Notes under the pieces: generated by a model
The model's database searches: none
What the model saw: the letters and a program-made list of their open reading frames with translations, nothing else
Told to the model about the DNA's origin: nothing
Origin: Atkinsonella hypoxylon
Taxonomy: Eukaryota; Ascomycota; Sordariomycetes; Hypocreales; Clavicipitaceae
Length of the DNA: 64,000 bases
Assembly (NCBI GenBank): GCA_000729835.1
Contig: JFHB01000159.1
Span: 1-64,000, forward strand
Reading direction: 5' to 3'
Shown: positions 21,083 to 33,692 of the stretch, in pieces
Layout of the letters: each line of letters opens with the position of its first letter
How positions within the stretch are numbered: position 1 is the first letter of the stretch
Position numbers and translations under genes: made by a program

Positions 21083-24000
21083 GCTGGGCCAACGAGCCGG
21101 GAGCTAATGGTTGGTGGGGCAAAGTGCGCAATTGGACAGTCAGACGAGCGTGCCGAGACTGCAAGTGTACGAAGGGCCAGAGGTCATAAAATTACGGTGA
21201 GAATGGTCCTCAAAGTCTGGCGGAGAAAGTTGAATGAAATGTGGAAAATTCCCCGTTGGGTTCCCGTTGGGTTCCCGTTGGGAGAGAAAAAGATGCGATC
21301 GAGTGCACAACTGTACAAGCAGAGTCGGATCGTGGGAGCTCCATCACTCTCGTCATCACTGTCCTGCACTGCGCGTTTCCATGTAGGCGGGGCTCTTATC
21401 GGACCATTCAGAGCGGCAAGCGCCGGACAAGGTCGTCATTACTTGCACAATTTGTTCCACATGTCGGCTATCTGCTTCCAAACACATCTACCTACGGAGT
21501 AGGTATATACATAAATAGTTACGAGAAGAAGATTCAATGTTGGTTCACTGGCTCTCGATTCGGATTCCTCGCATGAGAAAGAGTGAAGAGAAACATTCCT
21601 CCTTTTCTTTTCTGCCGCACAAATCTCTTATTGTCGGGATTAACTCACTGATAATAGGCATTGGAGAGATCTAAACCAATCGCTGAAAGCTGGCAGTGGA
21701 CTTCCTCCACCAATGAAAACACAGGCACCCCTGACAACTGAGGTGGTACCCCCAACAACCGGGGCTGCTCCTTCCAGTGGCCAACGTGCGGTGACGTCGT
21801 CTATGCTTAGGACGTCGGGCTACAGCGGTGAGGGGTTATTTCATCAGCATTTACAACCAGTGCTGTACAGAGCGATTGCCTCAGCCATTTTGACTTTCAA
21901 TATTCGGAATACTACTGGAGTGCCGTGTCATATATCACGTGGTAACTGATGAGATACTTCTCTACCAATATGGCTTCAGTCATAACTATCACGAGTTCGG
22001 AGTACCACAACAGCATGCGGTTATCATCTGGTCAGATACTTCTCCAGTGGCAAAAGTAGTGTTGCATGCATCTCGGCTTGCCCAGTCTGAGCTGGCCGAT
22101 TATTCTTCCGGGAAGTTTAGCAAACAGCACTGTGGTGTAACCTCCATGATCTGCAGCGGTGAATATCCGAGCTAGCAGCTCTGACTATGCTTTCTTGCTA
22201 GGATCAAGCTTTATGCTACTGGCAAGTTGTCTTGGCCAAAGGTCCAACGCCTAGAAACAGTATTTCATCTGCTACTTCTTTGCATAGGCAGCGCCAGAAT
22301 CTACGTTGTTATGCTTATGCACAAGCAACCAATACCGAATCTAGAGAGACAGACCAGCGGGCCAACACTGGCTGCACGATTTCCGGCGTTATCACTGCCT
22401 TTCAGGTCTCCATTATGAACGCCTGGAGAGGGCCATGTCTCCATCAGCGATCGCTTCGATCGGCGAGCCTCTTGTAGTACATTGCCGTTACCTCAACGGC
22501 AATTTCCGCTGTGAGATGCAACGTCAGAACGGTGGATAGATTCGTGCAAACGCACAAGTTATAACAGGTTACAACTTCACCAGTCACGTGCCCCTTGGCA
22601 ATTATGTGTGACTTAATCCCATCATTGAAGCTTGACCATGGGAAAGTGGTTGCGATCGCATTTATCCTTGGCATGCATACGTTGACACGGTACTTATTGT
22701 CGGCGTCGAGAGCCCAGTCCGAAAAAAGACAGTTTTGCTTTCCAGACTGCCACTATGACTGCAGCTCAAACTCTTGGGGACGGTCCTGCTCGAAGCTATT
22801 AGATGAGTCGTAACACCGAAAAAATACAGTCAATCTTGTTATTAACGGTCTAGGTACTATGGAGTCTAGGACAAATTCAACTGAAATCTGGCGCAAGCTA
22901 AACCTTACGAGCCAAAGCCACAAGAGTGAAAGGGCACCTGGAGCTGTGACTGCAAAGAAGGGTCAGAGATGGAGCATTTTATGCTGTAACTAGGCATCAT
23001 GAAATCGCTCCCCTGACGCTAGACATAACAACGCCCACCCAGAGCCTGTCGATTCAGCCACCAACTGACATAGTTCACCAAGTAGCATGGAATTTAGATC
23101 CCGGTCAATGAATGATTGACAAGTTAAATGGTCTTTCACGACCTTCTCTTTGGTGACGTCATCTTGCTTTCATCTTGAGTGTTTGGGCTGTTCAGCAATT
23201 TGGGAATCTCCTCGGATATACAATTTCGGCACGTCCTTGTATGCAGGAGTCGCCCTATGACATATTTCTATCTGCGCATTGCCAAGTGGCTGAATACATA
23301 ATCATGTCAACCAAAGGCATAGAACTCAGAAGGCAATGACGACACCAACGTTATCCTAATGGTCCGGAAAAACGCGCTGCACGAATTCTTGACCAGCAGG
23401 CGGTTTCTGCTCGCCAACTCAGGAAAATCGCGGACTCTGCAAGTCACATTGGAAATTTTGCCTTGGATGATCTGAAACACAGAGCATGCGATAAACATCA
23501 ATATCTGGCGTGAGGATTATTTGTCACTCTAGGAGTGATAAACGCTCAACGGGCGAATCTGCGGCAAGAGATGGAGCCTCAGATGATCGGCCGACTTAAG
23601 ATACCGATTTGAATGCCAAGAGGAGAAATTCAATACAATGAATGAATGCATCGTGCCAAGTGAATATGGACGAGTGTGATGGTGATGTACTTGACGTGTG
23701 GTGTGGCTGAATAGCGAAGACTCGGCAGCTGGCTGAGGCAGTGCATGGTACGAGCAAGTTTACTTATAAAGGCCGAGCTAAGAGCCAGCACAGCCAGATA
23801 TTAATAAGCAGACGCTGACAGCTGATAGTGTCTCCTACTATTGATAACGCGGGGGTCAGATTTCATGACGAGTCTCGTCTCTAACTAGTTATTGCTCACC
23901 CGTCCCGTGTGGCCTCGGGCCGACCTCGATTCCATGGCCAGCCCATGCCAAAAAAGCACATCAACAAGTTACGGACAACTCCGTACACAGACAGGCAGCA

Positions 24001-24284
24001 TCAACTGCGGCGTAATCCGAATTTATCATCACTTCTTCATCCTTGCCGCGAGTCCTCCGTTGCCGCAACAGCTCCATCATGCATGCATAATCAATTGCCA
24101 ATTACTACTCTCGTTCCTAATCCATACCATTTCCCTTATATCGCCCTTATCTTATCTGCCTACACTGATAGTAAGCTCGTCATCAAACCGCGCAGCGCGC
24201 TCCTTTTATGAACGCCGTTCCGCCTCCAGCAGGCTGATCTCTTTCTGATCGCCCTCTAATCGCCCACCCGCCCATATCCCCACC
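21083..24284. other. 3.2-kb gene-poor region between divergent GH63 and RER2
   Basis: I find no convincing gene. A short tandem repeat (CCCGTTGGGTT, about 2.5 copies) lies at 21252-21282, immediately upstream of the GH63 start. The motif CTACGGAGTAGG occurs near 21493-21504. Short coding-looking frames on the plus strand around 23320-23470 have no family I can name and no intact start. The outer parts must contain promoters of the two divergent genes. Confidence 0.5.
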
Positions 24285-25667
24285 ATGTCAGACGTCGTCT
24301 CTCTCCTCCGCCGTCTGGTTCTCGAATCCCCGCCAGGAGAATGGGCGCTCAATCGCCTCCGCGAGCTTCTAATCGGAGCTTTGCGCCAGGGCCCCGTACC
24401 CCAGCACGTAGCTTTCGAGATGGACGGCAATAGGCGGTACGCGCGGAGTCATCGGATGGAGACTGTCGAGGGCCATCATCGCGGATTTGAAGCTCTGGCT
24501 AGGGTGCGTTCAAGACCTTTTTCTCCATTGCCTTTCTTTATTGAAACTCAAGTATCGTCATATGCTAGGAGGGGTGGGGAGAGGCGCGGCGGGTTTCCCC
24601 TGATTGACGTGCGACTAAGTAACTGTGTTTATTTTCCCATTAGATTATGGAAATCTGCTACAAGTGCGGCGTCAAGGTCATTACCGTCTATGCTTTCAGC
24701 GTCGAGAACTACAATCGCCCCAAGCACGAGGTAGAAGGGCTCATGCAGCTCGCCAAGGTCAAGCTCGAGCAACTTACCACGTACGGAGACATCCTCGACC
24801 GCTACGGAGCCTGCGTGCGGGTTCTAGGCCAACGGGAAATGATTCGCGAGGACGTCTTGAAGGTGGTCGACAAGGCTGTCGCACGAACCAAGCACAACAA
24901 CAAGTATGCTCTCATCTACCTCCTGCTGATAAGAAGAAGAACCGCCCTCCGAGTAGGACAACATATCAAGGAAGGGAAAAAAAAAAAAAAAAAAGGAAAA
25001 AGAAAAAGAAAAAACCCTTACTAACGGAGACGGAACCAGGACTGTTCTGAACATCTGCTTCCCCTACACCTCCCGCGCCGAAATCACAACCGCCATCCGC
25101 ACCACAGTCCAGGACTTCCTCGATCCCCCCCCGCCCAAGAACGCCCCCTTCTCGCCCTCGCGCATACGCCAAAAGATTCTCTCCACCCAGCTCGACGGCA
25201 AGCAGCCTCTCCCCACGATTCCCGACGAGCCCGCCGAGGACGCTGCCCCTTGCCCAGCCGACAAGTCCCTCGACGAGGAAGACGACTCGGGGGACGTCTC
25301 CTCTTCGCCTACGCTGCCCCCCGGGTCGCCGGGGTGCCACACCCGCGGCTCCTCCTACGACTCCTCGAACCTGCCCAGCCCAGAGAGCATCACGACCGAC
25401 ACGCTCAACGACCACATGTACACGGCTGCCGACCCGCCTCTCGAGCTGTTCGTCCGCACAAGCGGTGTGGAGCGACTCAGCGACTTCATGCTCTGGCAGT
25501 GCCACCAGGATACGCACATCTTCTTCATCGACTGCCTGTGGCCCGACTTTGATCTCCAGCATTTCATATGGGTCATGCTGGAGTGGCAGTGGGGACAGAA
25601 GCAGAAGGAGAGGGACGAGGCCGCGCCCCCGAGGACGGGCGTCAAGAGTAGACGCTTCCTCGAGTAG
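24285..25667 (+). CDS. RER2: cis-prenyltransferase (dehydrodolichyl diphosphate synthase type)
   Basis: Extends farnesyl diphosphate with isopentenyl units to make dolichol for protein glycosylation, at the ER. Exons 24285-24503, 24644-24903 and 25040-25667 give 368 residues. Motifs in order: VAFEMDGNRRYAR (catalytic Asp, Mg binding), GHHRGFEAL, KVITVYAFSVENYNRP, and at about residues 296-310 LFVRTSGVERLSDFMLWQ, then IFFIDCLWPDF. Between roughly residues 182 and 292 sits an insert rich in Pro, Ser and Asp that has no counterpart in bacterial enzymes. Intron 2 contains an 18-base A tract near 24977-24994. RER2 versus SRT1 identity cannot be decided from this sequence. Confidence 0.92.
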
Positions 25668-26149
25668 ATACCCCTTTTGTTTTGACCGAGCCCTCCTTGG
25701 TCATAGCGTAGTTTCCCTTTGCCCACAATACATAGACCTTTGCGTTTGTATCCCTGTTTGAAGCTTCTGGATGTCAACTTGCTTCTGCGTTTAGTAGCTG
25801 TCTTCTGTGATTTCCAGATATATAGTGATCATACAAGCTATGTGCGACCTACGCAGGCACGTAGGTGGTTCCCATCGCGTTAAACGTTTCCCAAACTGCA
25901 GCCCAGACAGGACCCAAGTGACGGCATGTCACGAAGCGTAAGCCACGTCCCAAGCGCCATTCACGCATCCAGCCATCTTTCCAAACACGCCCTACGAATT
26001 CAAGTCCCTAATTAGCCTCCCCTCACGCAAAAACACGCTAAAGCAAATGCACAGTCCCCGTCGGATACCGTATTCTACCAAGCAAAATACCCGCCATAAC
26101 GCCGTCATTAACCAATACCATCTTACAATTCATGCCCATGTACGCTAAG
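25668..26149. other. spacer between convergent RER2 and ING-family genes
   Basis: A 482-bp spacer between two convergent genes. No coding or RNA gene seen; it should contain both polyadenylation regions. Confidence 0.55.
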
Positions 26150-28556
26150 CTACCGCCCAGCCTTCTTTCCTCCCATTTTTAAGCGTTCTTTGCAGTCTTC
26201 GCAGAACCATTTCGCTGTGGATTGAAAGGAAACGTTAGCACGTCGTCTTACATGATGGGCATTGCCTTGGGTGATGTCGTGCATTGTGGAAACGTACTTT
26301 TTGAACCGGGCGCTACTTTCAGGCCCACACATGCTAAATGAAACCATTCTCTCGAGCAGCCGACTGCATCGCAGGCGACCATCTCGCCGTAGCTTACGCT
26401 GTTGCAGTAGCAGTATGTTGGTTCGTCGGCGTCAATATCGCCGTCGTCCTCGTCGCCTTGCATGCTGCTGCTAGCGTCGGTGTCTGCGGCCTGGACTTGC
26501 TGGATGAGGGCTTGCTGTACGACCGAACTTGACTTCTTGTGCCCCTTTCGGGAGTTGGTGGTTTCGGCACGGGATGGTCTTGATCTACTGGTTGCTGCTT
26601 CTTGGAAAGTTCCTAGCGCAGGCGTTGATGGCTTGCTGGCGCGACCGGATTTCGTGGTCACTGGTGGAGGAACTGGTGGTGGAGCTGGTTCACTCTTGGT
26701 CTCTGGTTCTTCAGATTTGCTATCTTTCTTGGACATTGTGGGCGGTGTGTTGGTGGTGGATGTGCTTTCAGATTTTTCGCCCTCCTTCGTGATGGGTTCT
26801 GTCTTGATAGGCGCGGCTGCTTCCTTGACTGCTTTATTTTCCTGACCTGATTTGGGGTGTGTAGCTATCGAGGCTTGTTCTGGTGTATTGGCTACCTTGT
26901 CGTTGGGTTTACTGGCAGCTGCAGAGGATAGCGGCCGGGCTTTGCCACTGTCTGCATTTGACTGTATTGAGTTTTGTCGCGCACGGGATGAGGCAGGTCG
27001 GGGTGCGCTGCTGGGCGCGGGAGATGCTCGAGGAGGAGCTTTCGGGTCGGGGATGGCTCCCATGACAGGCGAAGAAGTAATTGCCGGTGACATGCCGTTT
27101 CTAGCGCATTATATTAGTTTTGGCCATTCAAGAGCCGCACAAATGGCAGGACTCAGGGCACAGTGGAAGCGACAATCTTGGTACGATTCAGCACAACTTA
27201 CTTCTTTTTTGCTTGTCCGCTGCCTGTCGGTAAGGCTTTGCGCTTTTTTTGTCCATCCGGGGCTGGAGTACCGCTCGGACTACCTGTCTTCGGCTTTGGC
27301 ACATTGTTGCCAAAAGCCATGCTTATGGCGCCGGCCCCTGCTCCTGCTGCTGCTGCTGATCCTGCTCCTGCTCCGGAACCGGCTCCGGAACCGACTCCGG
27401 CTGCAGTTGTGGAAGAGGAGGCAGAATTTTTGACACCCGTGACAGTCGAGGGAGCGGCGCCGGCGGCAGTGGTGGCAGTAGTGGTGGCGTTGGGATTAGC
27501 AGCAGCACTGGTGGCCCTCTCGCCATTGGCAGTCTTTTCAAGTTTTCTTCGTTTCGGAGGATGAGTGCCATTGGTCGCGGGTCCTGAGATACCCAAGCCA
27601 ACACTATTGGTATCAGCAGCAGCAACTTTCCGTGACTTGCCCGTCTTCTTGGAACCCTCTTTCTGTCGTTTCTCGAGGTCATCCGCATCCGAATCTTGAT
27701 GCTGGTTCTTCAAACTCTTTTTAGCTTGCACAGCTTGCTTCCGGGCGTCGCTTCTTGCGGCCGCCTCTTCAGCTAGAGCTTGGGCTGCGGCTGAAATAGC
27801 TGCGGCACCATCACGACGGATTCTTTCCGTCTGAGATACGTTGCCGCTCGTTCTGTTCTCAGGATATGCCCAATGGGTGGTGCTGCCCCATTTGGCTTCG
27901 TCGCTGAATTCATTTTCCAGATATGGCCACACATCCTCAACTCGCGCCAGCTGCCGCTGCAAAGCTTCGTTCGCCGTAGACAGCACATGGTTCTTCTCTT
28001 CGAGCGATACAAGCATTTCTTGAATCTTGAAAGCTGTCTGTCGAAAAAGTTGCCGGCGTGGGATGTTGGAGGGGTCGAAGACGCTCGTAGGCGCGGCTAC
28101 GATGCTGGAGACTGACGGGGCCGACGACGGAGGCGCTTGATTCAGGGTCATGCCGCTGGAGCTATTCTGAGCGCTCGTGAGCGCAGAGCCGGGCGGCGCA
28201 GTCCCGGAAGCATTATTGTTTGTGCTGGGTAAGGTCGAGGGCAAGCCTGCGGTCGCCGCGACAAGTTTGAAGAGCTGTTCTTCGGGAGCAAAAATCTTGG
28301 CGTCAACTTCCTTGAGCAAAGTGAAATGTCGTACTAGCTCTTTGGGCAGTGCGGCCATGGTATCTGCAAAATGAGTAATGGCAGGGAAGATATTCACGGG
28401 CTGGTTACCCAGAGGACGCCCATTGGCGGCATTGCTGCCATCGCCAGGTCGTCCTGCGTTAGCAGAAGTTCGTAAAGCGTTCGTCCGTGCTTGGCGTGAG
28501 GGTTGTGATCGTCGATGCGATGGTGCATCCACTGCAGCCGGCTTGACCGACTTCAT
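26150..28556 (-). CDS. ING-family chromatin protein with C-terminal PHD finger
   Basis: ING proteins read histone H3K4 methylation through a PHD finger and target histone acetyltransferase or deacetylase complexes. Minus-strand exons 28556-27202, 27100-26298 and 26214-26150 encode 740 residues. The PHD finger is complete only after the last splice: PTYCYCNSVSYGEMVACD at ~680, then REWFHLACVGL and WFCEDCKERL, giving the Cys4-His-Cys3 set. The N-terminal ING helix region is seen as ALPKELVRHFTLLKEVDAKI around residues 60-80. The middle is long, low-complexity and Ala/Ser/Thr/Lys-rich. The size suggests a Pho23/Yng2-like fungal member; I cannot choose between the Rpd3L and NuA4 paralogue. An in-frame upstream start codon at 28697 is less likely. 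Confidence 0.9.
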
Positions 28557-29128
28557 GGTAAGACTGACACGGCAGTTGTCGTAAAGGAGGCAGTGTATGA
28601 GTTGGGCTGAGATGAGAGGTGTAGCGGTGCGGTGACAGCGATGGCTGGCTGCTTGAAGGACGACGCTATGTCTCTGGTCTGGGCCGAGGGCAGCCACGAG
28701 ATGGGCAGACGATAAGCGACGAGAAGCTTTGAAAAAGACTACTGACGAGTCCCTCGATAGAAAGAACAGCTCTGGACCATTGTAGGGCTACATGAAATAT
28801 TGCTGGGTAAAAAACACGCGTGGAGGGCGGTAGGGTCGAGAGTTGGGCGTGGAAAAGATTGGCGAGCGCGGAATGCAGAGAGGATGCAGATCGGATTTGG
28901 GTGCTTGCTCCGCCGCCGCCGCTCCTTGGTGGCTAGAACTTGCTTTGGGCTGTCGTCGCGGGACGCTGACAGGTGGGTGACAGATTTCACGACGGGTCCT
29001 GCCCTTGCGTGCTGGTATGCTGGACGGCTGGACATGCTGGACCCGTCATGCAATTTTGTCATCCCCTGGCCGGCTCGCTGTCACTGGCTCCGCCAGGGGA
29101 AAAACGAAGTCGCCGGCTCCGTATAAAT

Positions 29129-29150
29129 CTTATCGCTGATAAGCGATAAG
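29129..29150. promoter_or_regulatory. GATA-containing palindrome
   Basis: CTTATCGCTGATAAGCGATAAG holds three GATA cores, two of them in a near-perfect inverted arrangement, about 570 bp upstream of the ING-family start. GATA factors such as AreA/Nit2 bind clustered HGATAR sites in filamentous fungi. Regulation of the ING gene by it is inference. Confidence 0.35.
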
Positions 29151-29793
29151 CTCTCTCATTTCGTCATGAGTGACGCGAGATACCAACAGTAGCATATCCC
29201 CAACACCAACAATGCTGTCTAGATATCCGGACATGCATCTACCTAGATGCCCAAGTCAGTAGTAACACTTGCTATTGATACAAGCATTGAATGCCAACTG
29301 AATGAAAGAACGACCCTTTTCTATGTTCTAGAGCAGCAATCGAAAGTGGTCCATATCAGCCTCGCAAGACGCATTAGCGGGCCGAAATTGAGTTCCGCTT
29401 TCAGTGGATGCTCGTCAAATTTCGGCAGAAAATGTACGGTCATCAGGTTCATTTCCTTTTGGCACGGTTCATGATTGACCAAGTATGTGTCTGATCCAGC
29501 CATGGTCAGTAGAGGCCGACAAATGTGCGCATCCCAACTTGGTAGAGAATCATGTCAATTCGCTCTCCCAGCTTTGGCCGGAAGAGCACAACCCAAACGT
29601 TTCGATCTCTACGCGGTGAACTTCGCATGGTTCTTTCTTCAAGGAATAAATGCGCCATCAACGTGGTTCGCATTTTGATATGCCACATTGTCCCATATCT
29701 ATTACGTACTTCCCGCAGAGGCAATGAGCCCAGACTTTGATTCACCTGCCGGGCTACTGGTCGATAGTTTGACTACATGGCTTTTTGCCATTA

Positions 29794-29848
29794 GACACGG
29801 ACACGGACACGGACACGGACACGGACACGGACACGGACACGGACACGG
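29794..29848. repeat. (GGACAC)n hexanucleotide microsatellite
   Basis: About nine copies of GGACAC, then degenerate GGAAAT/GGGAAC/GGTGAC units that extend the same six-base rhythm to about 29890. One forward frame through it would read His-Gly repeats, but no gene surrounds it. Confidence 0.95.
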
Positions 29849-30240
29849 AAATGGGAACGGAAATGGTGACGGTGACGGTTATGGGGGAAATGGGCGTGAG
29901 CCAGGTGGCGTACGGAGTATATTAGGTAATTCATGAGCTAGGAGGAGGCTAGAGCATTTATTAGGTAATGTAATGCCGGGTTGTTGTGGAAGCAAGGTTT
30001 CAGCTCAATATGACCAGTTAGTTAGTTACTCGGTAGCAAATAGTGATTATGCACTCGTACTGCCGCTCCTACCCGCTCTACTCCTTCCCGCACGATGGCA
30101 ATGATGGCAACGATGGGTAGGTATGTAGTAAGGCTACAGACATGCCGCGACCTAGCTTGTTGACCAATACATTAACATGATGTAGCAGCACGGCGATTAG
30201 TTACGGAGCATAGTAAAATAATCTGAAGTAGGTTTTGTGT

Positions 30241-30279
30241 ACCTGCCAGGTACCTAGGTAGGCACCTAGGTAGGTACTG
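30241..30279. repeat. CCTAGGTAGGTA motif cluster
   Basis: GGTACCTAGGTAGGCACCTA followed by GGTAGGTAC, the same palindromic family as at 4303-4334 and 55781-55855. Confidence 0.8.
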
Positions 30280-30772
30280 TGGGAAAGTGGAGCCTGCCAC
30301 CTGGTTCTTGCTTCAAAAGGGATGTCGACACGGCCGTATTTGCCCAATAGCCGCTTGAGGCACGATTTAACGTAAAAAGGTCTCACTTTTTACGGAATAA
30401 ATTCACCCTCAAGCATGCTGTGGCTGCAAGATTTTAATACGACGCTGCAGCTGCAGCTCTACAAGATTGCCGGTGCACATGCCTTCAAGCCACAAGAAAC
30501 TGGACATGCCAGGGCAGGGGAGTGTGCGATACCAAGGGCGTCCTGGATCTTGGCGATTTATACCAAAACAAGTGGTCAAACCCCAACAACGGAACAAATG
30601 GACTGCTTCGCTTTTGTGCTGTAGTTGGTCGCAAGGCTGCAAGCCTCCCTTTCGATTGATGTCTTGAAGTGGGGCAACCTCATCGCGCTGCATCTCATCT
30701 CATTACCCCACATACCACTAACGGGGCGGCTGGATGCGGAGGGGCCCGCGGCTACCAACGCGTCTAATTGAT

Positions 30773-30800
30773 TCATTTTTCATTTTTCATTTTTCATTTT
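30773..30800. repeat. (TCATTTT)n tandem repeat
   Basis: Four uninterrupted copies of the 7-base unit TCATTTT. Confidence 0.9.
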
Positions 30801-31636
30801 CAACCCTGAGCGTTCTATTAGCTGCAAAGATGCGACATCCTGCCCATCTGCTTATTCATGATAAGGTAGTTGAGAAAAAGGCGCCTTACAGTTATCCCGT
30901 GGAGACATTGGCTGTTCGATAAAGTTGCATAACTGCATCAACTATGTGAAGTAGCGAGGTTTTGAGAGATCCTTTGTGGCACTGGAACAGCTGTCGGGAT
31001 TTGAACCACGTCTTGTAGAGTGACGTTTTGCACCTGATTTGGAATCCAACGAGGTTCCTCCGTGCAGGTCCAGAAGTCCGAATGCCGGTGACATGACAGA
31101 CACAGCGTTGCCGTTGGATCCGGAGGCAGTCCAATGGCCCGTCTTGAGGGTCAAGACGTGGACATAATCACGGAATACATCATGACTTCATGCGATCTGC
31201 CTGCCGTGCCCCAGGTTACCCGGCATCCTCCATTGTGCAGACGCCGCGGATGACCCCTGGACAGAACTACGTTCTACTACATGAAATGCGTTATTTGTGC
31301 CCAACACGGACCCCATCACCAGCCTGCTACTGTCAGTCTCCGGACTCAAAGCAACTCAACGGCAAGTGGTCACGAGGCCATCACGCCACACTGGTGACTG
31401 CACATTCCCTGGTGCAACTTTGGTAAAATGTCGGCGTGATGACGTGCTCGAGACTCCGAATATACGTAGAGGATAAAAGGTACGTTAGAATGGGCCAAGA
31501 ATCTTTTGCCACAGGAGCAGGCGAAGCAGACACGAGGTGTAATTGAGGCGGACTCATAAAACATATCACAGTCCACGTTCCAATATATGGGGAAACAGAC
31601 CGCTAGTTAATACTGTACATGCAGACGAAATGCGGT

Positions 31637-31639
<3 letters not shown>

Positions 31640-31667
<28 letters not shown>
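31640..31667. repeat. (GA)n microsatellite
   Basis: Fourteen uninterrupted GA units. Confidence 0.95.
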
Positions 31668-31673
<6 letters not shown>

Positions 31674-31769
31674 CATGCGGGCTGGAGTTTCCATTACGAT
31701 ATATAAACGTCCGGACATCGGACCCGGCTGCGGTGTTAGCATGGCGTGGCTCGAGAAACAACGACACCA

Positions 31770-31819
31770 AATGGTGTGTAGAAATGGTGTGTAGAAATGG
31801 TGTGTAGTAATGGTGTGTG
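31770..31819. repeat. 12-bp tandem repeat AATGGTGTGTAG
   Basis: Four copies of a unit close to AATGGTGTGTAG with small variation in the last copy. Confidence 0.9.
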
Positions 31820-32959
31820 CGTAATGCTTGGGTCCAATGACTCCTGGTCTATACGGATTCTGATTGCTGTTTAGACGTTGGTGGTTGGTTTGGGCCCTGC
31901 AATCCGAAAATCATTTTTCAATGTAGTTGATTCTCCAGTTGTCGTTATTGCATGCATGTACGTAATTTGAACAAGTGAAAGTGCTGTTACTAACGTCTGG
32001 TTCGTCGCATGTAGGCACCTAGATACATCGGCATCCTCACGGAGTACATCTCTTTGATTCCGAGAAGGCTCCAACACAGTATCTTAGCCCCACAGCCCCC
32101 TGGCTCGGGCGCCTGACCTCGAGTGACTTTCCAGTCGGTAATTATCAGCCTTCGACAACATTCCACCAGACACTTAAGACTCCACAAACGCCTTTTTTTT
32201 CACTATTCCGTAGTACTGGCGAGAATAGAGTGGCAGCAATAATTCCAGCAACGTCTCCAATTCGACTATCGCAATGTATTGCAGGCCTTACAAGAAAGAA
32301 AGCCTTTCACGATAAACTATTGTTGAAGAGAATTACAGCTTACGTGAGCAGGCTGCTGATAATACCTACTAGCTAATCCTACTAGTCCCCGATCGATTGT
32401 AGCTATAACTTTTAACCTCTTATTGTCAAAGACCGAAATGCAGTTGTTTTTAGACCTTGTAACTTCCCCGCTAGCTCTTTTCCATAAGTTTCTACTATGA
32501 TCCTTTGGTAAACATAAATTAGATAATTGCGATATACCTTTTTGTAATTGGGTTAATTGCTAGTACTCTCTATTCCGTATTATAGTGTAATTAATACGGA
32601 ATACTATGGAGGTATTACCTTTGAAGAGAAGTGTTTTCATTGGCGCATGATCCCTGTCGGTACCACGTTGGAGTCTTGTCTGAATCAAAGAGAAAAGGCG
32701 GCACGCGGAAACTGAGCGAATTGCCATGATAAAGTGCGACAAGCGACAGTCGGCAGAAGTGCTCACATGACCCGCGCAGCTACCCAGTCGTGTATTTTCA
32801 TTACCCAATATAAGTGGGGCGTGGCACGGGTAGGGGTCATGCGGGTGACGTGACTTTCAATTGAGACCTTGCAGCCAGTGGCAGTTAAATGGTCAGGTCC
32901 AAGTTGAAAAGTTAGAGAGGCATGGCGGGGACCCTCGAAACGGACCTGCTATTGCTATC

Positions 32960-33052
32960 CCTTTGCCTGCCCGAAGTCAACAACTGGGTCACGGATGTAT
33001 CGAGAAGGTGTGGGTCCCATGACCTACCTGTTGCCTTCGGGCAGGCAAAAGG
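32960..33052. repeat. imperfect 22-bp inverted repeat with 48-base loop
   Basis: The arm CCTTTGCCTGCCCGAAGTCAAC at 32960-32981 is matched by the reverse complement of 33030-33052, with one mismatch and a one-base length difference in the T run. A transcript crossing it could fold into a stable hairpin. Confidence 0.8.
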
Positions 33053-33692
33053 GAGACGTGCATGCGCTATGCGTCGACGTCGATGGCTGCAGCTTGTGGT
33101 GAGGACGGGGCGTGGAAAAGCTTGCAGAAGAACATAAATTGAAGCCTTTCGGGCCCTGAACTTCGCTTCGGTGCCTTTGGCTCAGCGGTGCCTGCCAGAC
33201 GTGTGGCGTGTGTCTGGTACGACGGGACGAGGGCGTGTGATAGATGGATGGGGCGCAAAGCCAAAGTCTCCATGTCGTTTTCCGCGTCTTATAATCCAGA
33301 ACACCGACGTCGTGAACCCACCTCAAGGACACCACTTTTGGTCCTTATTTTTTTTTTTTTTTTTTCTCCATTACCTTCTTTTACGTCTCTGATCTCTGCT
33401 TACCTACTCCCTAGCTCGACGACAGCATTACGCTATCTCAACACGACTCTTGACATCTCGTCGTCTGTGACGTCAAGCTAGGTTAGCCGATACAAGCCGC
33501 TACCTATTTTGATTCCGACTCCAATTCGAAATCAGATTCAGACTCAGACCGTGCCAATCTGACGACAGTCGCGATTCGACAGCTTAAAATTGAAAAGTCT
33601 GCGTGACTAAAACCGCCTAGCTAGCTTCTCTCCTAAAAAGGGCTCTCCGCGTTTTAAGCTGTCATCCCTTCAAACAGCCCTCAACCTATTAT

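Larger units (their letters stand above)
28557..33692. other. 5.1-kb gene-poor, repeat-containing region
   Basis: Between divergent ING and F-box/LRR genes. I find no convincing protein-coding gene. It contains several microsatellites, a CCTAGGTAGGTA cluster, a GATA palindrome, an AT-rich patch at about 32350-32610 with a perfect 10-bp inverted repeat (ATTCCGTATT at 32572-32581 versus 32593-32602), and a longer hairpin at 32960-33052. These are listed separately where distinct. Confidence 0.55.

Noticed and set aside
20969..21502. 177-codon plus-strand open frame
   Set aside because: It lies opposite the first exon of the well-supported GH63 gene and reads as its shadow plus promoter DNA.
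29688..29936. His-Gly repeat protein from the GGACAC microsatellite
   Set aside because: The open frame exists only because the hexanucleotide unit keeps frame; there is no flanking coding signal.
30975..31060. Possible tRNA on the minus strand (GGTTCAAATCCC at about 30995-31015)
   Set aside because: The T-loop-like sequence is present, but the flanking bases do not pair as a T stem and no D arm or acceptor stem can be formed around it.
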